A DNA stretch of 64,000 bases, from assembly GCA_010279815.1 (NCBI GenBank), contig QEOQ01000707.1, positions 242,299 through 306,298 of the forward strand, given 5' to 3'. This DNA comes from Brachionus plicatilis (lineage: Eukaryota > Rotifera > Eurotatoria > Ploima > Brachionidae). A program made the position numbers and the translations under genes. Shown here one piece after another: positions 1 to 10,000 of the stretch (the stretch's first letter is position 1; each line of letters starts with the position of its first letter). The notes beneath the pieces are model-generated. The model was not told the DNA's origin. It made no database searches and saw only the letters and a list, made by a program, of their open reading frames with translations.

Positions 1-119
1 AATTTATGAGGTGGCATTCCTGATAAATTTAAGCTATTTAAAAATTCTGTCGGGTATAAAGCTGTATGTGCGTCATTCAAAACAGCATCAGCTGATAAAT
101 ATTTGTTCTCTTCACCTTT
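1..119 (-). mobile_element. Helitron/PIF1-type helicase fragment, cut by window edge
   Basis: The reverse strand reads without a stop from about 119 to the window edge. It contains KYLSADAVLND followed by LYPTEFLNSLNLSGMPPHK. This is the pattern seen near the C-terminal part of PIF1-like helicases of Helitron transposons (YLSAD..., LYPxEFLNSLxxSGxPPHxL). The fragment starts abruptly at its upstream side and continues off the left edge, so I cannot tell whether it is part of an intact element. A host PIF1 gene is less likely, because this spacing is typical of the transposon-borne form. Confidence 0.72.
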
Positions 120-215
120 AATTCAATTAAAAGGTAATTTATATATATTTAATATATATTAATACTTAATTGATAATTGGTAATCAATCAGTTATCTATT
201 CTCTCTCACTATTCA

Positions 216-290
216 ACCTTGACATCGATAACTTTCGACCTTGACATCGATAACTCGCTAACTCGCTAACTTGCTAACTCGCTAACTTCG
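216..290. repeat. short tandem repeats
   Basis: Two copies of a unit reading ACCTTGACATCGATAACT are followed by about four copies of an 8-bp unit CTCGCTAA. It is a local simple repeat with no coding potential. Confidence 0.7.
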
Positions 291-1134
291 TGAAATTTTA
301 AATAATTAGATAAGCTAAATCTTCTTCAGATTTAATAAAAATTAAAGTAAAAATAAAAAAAAAAACAGAAAAAGATTTAGTCAGGCAGCAATTACACAAT
401 GGAGTTGGGCATAATATTTATCTTGGCTGAAAACCAGCTTTGAAAACTTCCAACAGTCTATCAACAAATGGAAAAGAATGACTCAGTCTTGCCATAGATT
501 TTTTGTTTCACACCAGCTGCTGTTTTTAAGGAAAAAATGAAATATTTAACTATAAAAAATAATAGTATCAAGAATATTAATCGATAGATATTAAAAAGAA
601 AGTATTTTGATAAGTTTTATTTCCTAATAATTTTTGTAATAAAGTTAGGAAATTAATAAATTAGATAATGTTTTTATCTTTTTTAAATCAAAATTATTTT
701 CTTACTATTAAAACTTAATTACTTTAAAACAATTAAAATTACATTTTCTATATTCGATAAAATCTATTTGATTTCATTGTAATTTTTATTAAAAGACCAA
801 AAAATGCACCAAATTAATCGCAAAATAAATTCTAGTTAAAATAATATTAATGGTTCTTTATTTAATTTTAGTATTAAGGCATTAATTTTAACAATTCTTT
901 ACAGTCTTGACCAAGAGTCAAAGTCAAAAAGAAAAATTAAGATTTGACTTTGACTTTTAAAATTTTTTGTGTTTTCTTTCAGGTTCTGTTATGTTCTTTA
1001 AGGGTTCTTTTCTCATTTTCTTTACATGTCCAGTTTTATACAATTCTGTGATTTCGTCAATAATTTTTTAAGCCTTTGTTAAACTCAATAAATTTCTATT
1101 TTATAAATTCAATATATTTTATTTTTAATAAAAG
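291..1134. other. no gene recognised; AT-rich
   Basis: No exon with family similarity was found on either strand. A short open stretch on the minus strand (about 510-435) reads LSHSFPFVDRLLEVFKAGF but has no recognisable family. An inverted pair of AGTCAAAGTC motifs near 905-955 resembles the ends of the CAGAGTTG-type MITEs found elsewhere in the window. Upstream exons of the monooxygenase fragment that follows are not visible here. Confidence 0.4.
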
Positions 1135-1967
1135 GAATATTTTCCTGAGGAAGGAATTACTGTTTTTGCTGGAAATTTTCATACTCATTTAACAGGACAA
1201 GCATTGAGAACTCATTTGATTAGGGACGGAAAAGAAATAAAATACTTGTTTGATGATCCGCACTATGATTTCAACTACCAGTCAAACATATATATTCAGC
1301 CAACTCTGCTTAAAAAAGTAGCTATTGAGATACATTTAAGTTAAAAAATTTAAAGTTTTTATTTTTAGGGAGATGCTATGGTTCTAGATTGATTTTACAG
1401 TACAAAGAACAAAAATACATTTACATTTGTAATTATTAAATATTTAAAAAAAAAAAATTCAAAAAATTGTTAAAGGGTGGTTATGGAACAAAAGAAGAAA
1501 TGTGTGGAGTCTTTATGTATTATTATCCCAAGATAGATATGATAGGATGTGCTTCAAAAAAGACAGATCGTGATCTTGCAGAATTTTATAATTTGCTCAT
1601 CGAGTATCAGAAAATTAAAAAAAATTTTTAATGAATTTTATTACTATTATTTAAAAGGGATTCGATAATACCACCATTAAAAACAAAATTTACTGAAAAA
1701 ACAATTAGAAATAGAACAATGGAGTTGGTTGAACATTTAAAAAATGTTCTACCTTCTAAAGAATTGAGCGAAAGATACATCAAATATTTTGAGAACGAAT
1801 CTAAACAATCAGCTAGCTGTGCGGTATGGAATAAACTTGAACTAATTAAAAATGTTAAAATTTTTGATTTGTTTTTTTTTCAAGATCAAAACAAGAAATA
1901 CTGGACTATTTTTCGAAAAGGACTCCTTAAAGCCCAAAGAACGTTTTGTCAAAAAGGATTATTGTGA
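1135..1967 (+). pseudogene. DBH/MOXD1-like copper monooxygenase, 3' exons only, with in-frame TGA
   Basis: Four exons can be read: 1135-1317, 1369-1428, 1476-1603 and from 1658 to a stop at 1967. The first holds FAGNFHTHLTGQALRTHL; the HTH pair corresponds to the copper-B histidines of dopamine beta-hydroxylase, MOXD1 and PHM. The third holds GGYGTKEEMCGVFMYYYP, matching the family's GGFG..EEMC region with the copper-ligand methionine. Splice phases (0, 0, 2) join cleanly. In the second exon the codon after GDAMVLD is TGA, where the family has a conserved cysteine. The N-terminal domain and the first copper site are absent from the window. Either the gene starts left of the window or this is a decayed fragment; the TGA and the neighbouring Helitron piece favour decay. 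Family assignment is firm, pseudogene status is inference. Confidence 0.66.
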
Positions 1968-2664
1968 AAATGAATCAAGAAATTAATGCTGATGATGAAT
2001 TTAAAACAAATTAAAAACAATAAATTTAAAAATCTAATTAAATTTTTCCAAAAAAAATAATATAACAATACTATTTAATTTTGGTAGCAAATATATTAAA
2101 TTTTAATTAAAATTCATGTATAGCTAAGCAAATCTTTTAAGATATTTTGAAGATGCTTCAACTCTGATTTTTAATTTTGTTACCTTATGGATTCTCGTAA
2201 AATTCAATCTAAGAGAAAAATTTAAAAAATTCAATATCTTAAATTTTTCTTGAATTACAATTTTTAAAAAATATGATAAGCTTTAATTATTAAATTTATT
2301 TTTTTTCAAAAAAATATAATAAAAGAATTTTTCATTTATTTATTATTTTTATTGATTTACAAGAACAAATCAAAAATCTTTAGTTGTTTAATGATTATTT
2401 CTCTGTTAATTTAAAAGTCTAAAATTTTTATGTTTTACAAAGATAAATTTTCTAAACAATTTAACTTTTAAATAATCAAAATTACTTTTTGAAATTTAAC
2501 TTTTTATATCAGATAAATTTATAAAAAGAAATAAAATTTTAAAAATTTATTCGTTTATAAAATAAAATTCAAAAAAGATCTAAAAGCAAAATTGATATTC
2601 GACAAAAAAAGGAAATGATTTTTGACGATTAAATATTCAAGATAAAATGCATTTATATTTTGTA
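1968..2664. other. AT-rich spacer
   Basis: No coding exon, RNA gene or clear repeat seen; long A and T runs only. Confidence 0.5.
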
Positions 2665-2786
2665 TAGTGTTGGGCGGCGGTCCTGAAAAGATCGGTCCTA
2701 AACGGACGGCCTGGACCGTTTAAATAGACCGTCTGTCTTGCGAAAAAAGACCGGTCCTTCAGACGGACGACCGGTCACCAACACTA
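2665..2786. mobile_element. hAT-like MITE, 122 bp, TIR TAGTGTTGG
   Basis: The left end reads TAGTGTTGGGCGGCGGTCC and the right end is its imperfect complement ending CCAACACTA. Flanks are ATTTTGTA (2657-2664) and ATTTTGTG (2787-2794), an 8-bp target duplication with one mismatch. The TIR start TAG and the 8-bp duplication point to the hAT superfamily. The interior is GC-rich with repeated GACCGGTC/GGACCG words, unlike the surroundings. No coding capacity. Confidence 0.8.
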
Positions 2787-2917
2787 ATTTTGTGAAAAGG
2801 ACTAAAATAAACCATTTTGTTGGTTTTTTTATTTCAACAATTATTTTAACTATTTTGATGATTTGTGTTCGGAGATTAAAAGAGTATTAAATTATAAAGG
2901 GGCTGTCAGCTGTGTTA

Positions 2918-3270
2918 CCGTAAACCCTTGCGCATAGGCGCAGCAGTTAATACCAAGCCCTACAACTACCGCAATGCGGCTAATCCCAGTCATTTCATGT
3001 AAAAAAAAATTAAAATTGAATTAAAAAGATTTTTCGCGCCTAAGACAGGATCCGGGATTTACCATGGGGTAAACCCAGGAATTTGTCGTTTTACCGCACC
3101 AAAAACTGATTCATAACCGCGAAAAAAAGAATTAAAATAAGCATTTAAATGCCGTTATAGGTCGATTTTAATTTAAAAGTTTCCAAACAACCGCATGCGG
3201 TAAAATTAAGTTTTTAAGGAAAAAAAAACATTTTTTAAAAAAAGAAAAAAATTGACGCAAGGGTTTACGG
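2918..3270. mobile_element. MITE with CCGTAAACCCTTGCG inverted ends, TA-flanked
   Basis: The left end CCGTAAACCCTTGCG is the exact complement of the right end CGCAAGGGTTTACGG, and both sides are flanked by TA (2916-2917, 3271-3272). Interior words such as CGCAATGCGG and CCGCATGCGG are also partly palindromic. It is a non-coding element, probably Tc1/mariner-like because of the TA duplication. Confidence 0.7.
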
Positions 3271-3272
3271 TA

Positions 3273-4067
3273 TTAATCATAGAATAATTGGAAACAATAT
3301 TCTGGATAATTAACATTATTTGCTAAAAAATCAAATTAAATTAAAATAAAAATTTACAAATTATTTAGCATGGGTGAAATGTTCTTTGGTGCATGGTCCA
3401 AAAGCTGGTAGCTTAGCTTATGGTGCAGCATAATCGAACGAGGGAATACGGTATTTAAATTTAAATTTTTTTTTAATTTTCGGAATTAAATTTAGATTAT
3501 AAACTTTAGTATTAGTTGTAGTAAAAACCACGAAGCCAGATTACTCGCAAGGATGCCTTTAGTTTTTATTGTAAAATAAACTTTTTAATTTTAATATTAT
3601 TATTATAAAAGTTTGTACCAGCTGAAACATTTTGCAGAAGACTTTAAGACTCATAGTAAAAAGTTGTTTTATTTTAAAATCTTCGTTTTTGTTTTTTCTT
3701 CAAAAATTCACAATGCCTAAAAAATAATATTTTGAATAGACTACAAAATAGCACACTAAAGAAAACTGTGTATAAGCAATCGTAGTAAAAACATTCTCTT
3801 TACTTTGGTAAAATATTTGCATTCTTAAACTTTGATGAATTTAAGACTCTTTTTAACAAAAAGCCATTTCTGATTTTATGACACGATTTTAGAAAATATA
3901 AAAATCAAAAGATAATTTAACAACTAATTCTTTGTTGATTATTTTTTATTAAAAAAATATATTTTGGGAAAAACTTCTTTGAATTTCTAAACAAGTGAAA
4001 ACTCTTGAAATAAAATTTACAAATTTTTTTTTCTCTATCTTTAATTTACACTATCTTTTTTATTAAA
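3273..4067. other. spacer downstream of UBASH3; no gene recognised
   Basis: A short + strand stretch at about 3390-3460 translates as HGPKAGSLAYGAA, then a stop, then SNEGIRY. It looks protein-like but I cannot assign a family. The rest is AT-rich. Confidence 0.35.
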
Positions 4068-7000
4068 TTATAACTTGAGCGTCATAGGATCAAAATTAAA
4101 ATTAGAAGTGTGCCCAAGAGCTGGAATTACTGATCCTTGAATCTCAAATGAACTACTACTTGCTTCTTTTTCAATCATAGCCAGTCCCAAGTACGGAACT
4201 TTACGAATTGTTGCGTTGAATTCGGCATATGGCCTCACAGGCATTCCAGTTATTTGTCTGGTGCACACTTCAAGTGTGCCAGCATGACCAACCACCAAAA
4301 TATTACCACCTTCGTTTTGGTGAATGTTAGACAAATATTTAGTCACATTAAAACTTCTTTGATAATAATCTGTGTAATTTTCGTCTTGTTGAAGTCTTTC
4401 TAACGAGAGCAATGGCTTGTAGTTTGTGTCTATATTAAAACCAAATGCAACTAGAGATTCTGTATTAACAAAATACGGCAGTCCTTTATCGTACCATCCC
4501 AAAAACTCAAATATAGAAGGTTCTAGGCGAATTTTGACCACTTTTTCCAGTCCTTGGGCTAAAAAAAAAATAATTAGAGGTGAAAAAATTTTCACTGCCA
4601 ATAAAGTCATGTGACTTGAAGTCAATTTTAAAAATTTATTTCAATTTACATAGAAAATTTATAGTTTGTTAAATAGAATATTTTTTCTGGTATTATTTTG
4701 GGCGATTTATTCACTTTTCATCTCAGGTCAAAATTTTTCGTAATTTTCCTAACAAATTTTATTATTGTTTAATTTTCTATTGCATGATAAATTCACAATT
4801 GTTTATTCATTTTTCTGAGTTTGAACAAAACGGTTCTATCTCAAAATAGCTGACAGCTTTTCAGCTATTTAATAACTGTGTCGAATAGCTTTCTCATTTT
4901 ATCAAAAGAAATAGCAATTTCTTAATAGCTGAATTAAATTTTTTAATTATCTATTGATTTATTTGTACTCAGATCAATTAATATGAGAGATAAAAATTAT
5001 TAGAATTCGAAATAAAATGAATTCTAAAATAATTTTGCTTTATTATTAAAATTTTTATAAATTACTCATTTACAAGATTAAATCTCTTTTAATATCGATA
5101 AAAAATAATTTTTGAGCAAAATGTATCAGAAATAAACACATCAATGTGTGGTCATGTATAATGGTCATAAAAACAAAAATTTTACTTAATTTATCAATGG
5201 TAAGCATTTATCAACGTCAGAAACCGAAAGAGATCTTGAAGTTATTTTCAATACAAAATGAAATGGAAGAATCAAGTGATAGAGGCTACATATACAAGTT
5301 CATGCATGGAATAGAATTGGTTGAAAAAAGCAACAATTTTAATGTCACATAAAATCAAGGAAGAGGTCACTGCTTCAAATATCACAAAGAAATTTCGAGG
5401 CTCCAACATAGAAATAATTTTTTTTTCAACAGAATATGCGCTTTCATATGGAATTCGCTGCCAAATCAATTAGTTGAAGCCCCCAATGTTAACAGCTTTA
5501 AAGCAGGCATTGATTGCTTGATGAGCATCAATCAATCTGCAATATTAAAAAAATACTGCTTTAAAATTCTTTATTGCATTTTTTTTACCTAAAATAATTT
5601 TTCTAATGTAAAAAAAGACAAAAAATAAAGAATCAATAACACTTAAATAGATTATTGATTTGATTTACTAAGAAAAAAAATAAAAATTTATTTTAGGCAA
5701 AAAAAGTATGTTGCACTATGTTGCAGTATTTTTTTAATAATCTGAAATTCACAACAACAAAGCCATTTATATAAATCAAAATATGTAATTTTTTTAGAGA
5801 AAAAAGTAAAGTCAAACCAGAGTTTTTAAAAGTCAGAATTCTTAAGTCAAGTTTAATTCCAGACTTTATAAAAAAATAAATAACTTTTTAAGTTTCTGAC
5901 TTGGACTTGACTTAAGACTTGTGATTTTTAAACAACTCTGAGTAAAGAATTAATCTGTCACAGATTAAGTAAGTAAAAGTTAAACATTTTTTAAAAATTT
6001 TCCAAAAAGTCATACAAAAATTCTCTTTTTCTGGGAAACTCACACAATTACCCAAATCTGGCAATTTCAAACAAAACTGGGACAACGTCAAACAAAAATT
6101 TATCTTTGAATTAGGTTTCAATAAAGATAAAATTTATCATGATAATGCCAAAACTGAACCCATTACTTCCAAAAGACAAAATAGAAAAACAACATTTCAA
6201 AATCAAGTTGAAAAAATTTCTTGACTATAGTGATGCTCAAATTCTAACACATACAACAATAACATAACCACAAGTTAACAAGATGAAAGCACAGTAAATT
6301 TCCTGCAAAAATTTAGCCATTTTATTTAAAAATCAAATTATAATCTTATTATTTAGTAACTTAGGTGAGTAATTAATTTTAGATCTAAAGCTCAAACCAC
6401 GTAGGATAAAAGAAAAAAGTTTGGAATTAAAAAAAAATAATTAGTCTTTTTGTTTTTGTTTCCAAAATATTTTTAATTTCAAATACAGTACATTTCTAAA
6501 CAAAGTTAACAGGCTTCTTAAGCAGTTTAAAAGCTGCTCTTAAACCCTGCTTAAACCACTCATAAACACTGCTTAAACTGTTTTAAACATTGCCCCATTA
6601 TTTTTTATTAAAAAGTTTAAACTAACTTAAACATTACTTAAACCGCTCAAAAACGCTGCTTAAACCGCTCATAAACACTGCTTAAGCAATGTTTCGAAAC
6701 ACTGTTAACTTTGTTTAGAAATGTACTGTAGTAGTAGTAGTAGTATAAATAGATATGATTTAATATTTTGTGTTTGAATTACAAAATGTATCCAATATTG
6801 AAAAAACATTGAAAAAGTGCGATAATTCAAATATTTTTTTCAGTTTCAAATAAAAAAATAATTTTAAGTTAATATTGCAAGCATTTTCATATTTGAAATT
6901 AAAATCCTTAGTGAAATAGAATGAGTTTAATTTTTATTTGGAAATTTGATAAAAAAAATTGAAAATTCTTTTTTTAATTTTTAAATAATTCGTTTATTTA

Positions 7001-10000
7001 TTTGTTCTTGTTTTCGAGTTTTGTGAACTTTTAAGTAAAGGTAAACCAAAACAGAATTGTGTGAACAAATTTAATAAAGCTATTTAATAGAATGCCTTAT
7101 TCTCGAAACTGATATAAAAATCAACAATTGTGAAGTTTCGAATTTTTAATGGAAGAAAAAATTTAAAAATAGGTAAACAATTTTTAAATAAGATAAACTA
7201 ATAAGGTTCAGATTAATTTTTTTTTTTTAAACTTATATTTTTATTAAGATTTTTTTATAAAATTTCTTTTCTGTTTTTGAACATGAAGATAAAATTTAAT
7301 GAATAATTACAAAAAAAATAATGTTTAATAAAAATAAACTTTAAAAAAATTATATTTTTCAATAAAAATTGAGAAAATGCCCTCTTTTTCAACTAATTTA
7401 TTTGGGTTAAAAATCAAAATTTTGAAAAAGTAATTTTTTTATTTTTTTTTGAATTTGAAGCAGCTTTAGAAATATCATTTGCTCTGATGTAGTTGACCTG
7501 GTATTACCCTTTCAACAATCAAAAGACCCAGATGCCCTCTCTACTTAAATCTGAGAACAAGAATTGTTCCACTAAAAGATGAACCATAGTTCTAATAATA
7601 TGTTACCTTGAATAATCACTTATTCATTAGCTTGTCAACTGATGCACAAAGATAAGTAAGAATTATACTTGTCACATATCTCAGAAGTTAGACCTTGAAA
7701 ACTTAGTGTACAAGAGCTCGTACACTTAATAAAGACACAAAATGGGTCTTTTGAGAATGAGTCCCAGAAATTAGATGACGACAGCGAATTGGTAAGCTGT
7801 ACAGAAGCCGAACAAATGGAATGGCTTCATAATGTTCAAAATTCAGGAAAACCTAAGAAGTTGCTTTTTGAGCTACTTTTCAAAAGAGCTGAGCTATTGG
7901 CCAGTATCAAAAAGTTGAAAATAGAAGAAGATATTTTTAGGAATATAAATCAATCAAAACATAGTGATGACGGAGCAAAAAGCACCCTTCAAGATATGGC
8001 CACTTCATCGAAAACTTTAAAACATGAGGATGTATTACAAGAAAACTTAGGATTCGGACTTAGGGAAACACGAATCATAAATTTTAAAGTCGACGATATA
8101 CCAAAATTATATGGAAACGATAGAGATAAAGTAGATGAATAGATATACCTAGTAGAAACTGAGGCTAGGACCCAAGGAATTATTGGAAGTAGGCTAATAG
8201 ATTGCGTTACAAAACTCCTAAGAGGAAACGCATTACAAATGCTTAGAAACATGCAAAAAAGAGATGAATCAGTTACGTGGGAAAAATTTAAAAATCAATT
8301 ATTAGCAACCCTGAAACCAGCTGATGTTCAGAGAGGGCTAAGATCTGAGCTAAAAAGTATTAAATTAACGTCAAATTTCGAGGACAACATAATGAAATTC
8401 CAGACAATTGCAAACAAAATAGATAAGATAGATGAGTTCGAATTAGTCTGGTTCTTTCTTGAAGCCCTTGACCCAAGAGTTAGGGCCGAGTTAGAGAGTA
8501 AAAATGTAGAAACGCTAAAAGATGCAATACGGCATGCAAGAGTTTTTACAAAAGGATTGAGCAATTTTAGCAAACCCACGGTTGACCCGAAAAACTTCTT
8601 TTTTTTTTAATTTTGACTTAATAATTGACGTTCGTTTGATGCAAAATGAAAAACAGAGCGTAGATAGTTTTTTAAACTTCAAATATTATCTTAAATATCA
8701 TCATATCACAAGCCCAAAGTCAAAATTTAAAAAAAAAAAGAAGTTTTTCATGCTTACAATATTAACTTAAAATTATTTTTTTATTTGAGACTGAAAAAAT
8801 AATTTGAAACATTGCACTTTTTCAATGTTATTTCAAAATTGGATACATTTTTTAATTCAAGTACAAAAAATTAAACCATATTAAAAACTAATTTTTTTTT
8901 GAAATTTTATGCTTTTTATCAATGTGTCATAGTCCAGACAAAACTTTAATTTATTATTAAATTTAGAGTAACTTAAGTTATAAGTCTTTAGCAGAGTTGT
9001 TCATAAGTCACAAGTCTCAAGTCAAGTCCAAGTACGGACTTTAAGAAAAAAAAAATTTAAAAGTCCGGACTTTGACTTCAATTTCAGTGACTTTGACTTT
9101 TACTAGGCCGCCACATTAACTAACTGGAACGGCAAATATTCATGTTGTTCGGACTTATTTTTTTTTTAAATTTAAATAGTCCGGACTTGGAGTTTATTTT
9201 GGGACTTTTAAACAACTCTGATTTAATTAAAATTAGAAAAAAGTTACATTTCTTGTAACTTCAGTCCAACAATGATATATACAAAGTTCAAAATGTAAAT
9301 ACCTGCTAATATTTGAGTTGCTGTTTGGATGCACCTTAAAGCAGGACTTGTGTAGCAGTAGTGTATTTTATAACCTTCGTAGCCGAGCGCCTCTCCGGTA
9401 AGTCTTGCTTGAAATTGTCCAATTTCAGTCAATGGAGAGTCGCCAATAAATTCGCGCTTCGAAGGTCTGTAAGGTAAATCAGTAGGCATGTTAAGGTTGA
9501 CGCGTCTGTACTTGCCATTTCTGTCAAACGCCTGCTCGATCCATTGTGGTCCAAAGGCCAAATCTATTCGTTCACCGTGTCTGGCGAAAAAAAATCTCAA
9601 AGTGCCTTGAGATTTCATTGATTTGTGGGGGTTAAGTTGAAAAAATTTCTGCATATTAGCATTTTCAGAATAGTAAAAAGCATTAGTGTTCAATCGGGTG
9701 TCGCTGTTTTGAAAGCCTTTGTCTGTGCCAAAAAATTGAGCGTTTTGTAGACCTGGCGAAGTTGCCGTCTGAGCCATCAAATTGGTAGATGAAGAGCTTC
9801 CAACAAATTGGTGAGACTTGTGAAGCTTCCACGTGTCTGTTTCGGCCACGCGTTCCACATTCTTGGCTGGAAAATACCCCGCTTCACCAGTAAAAAACGA
9901 CACACCTTTTATTAAAAAAGTAAATAGCCAAAATTTTATTAGATATAAAACTCAAAAAAGTAAGTAAATAAAAGAATAAGCAGTTCCTAAATTTAAAAGT

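Noticed and set aside
1402..1404. Selenocysteine codon in the monooxygenase exon
   Set aside because: Kept only as a hypothesis. No SECIS-like structure could be recognised by eye, and the 5' half of the gene is missing, which favours decay.
1861..1891. 31-nt GT..AG segment in the last monooxygenase exon as an intron
   Set aside because: Shorter than any intron confirmed in the multi-exon genes of this window, and the frame is open across it.
8582..8770. ORF after the gag remnant
   Set aside because: It starts in poly-T, is Lys/Phe-rich from A/T runs and has no recognisable pol or zinc-knuckle motif; a weak gag-like stretch is not enough.
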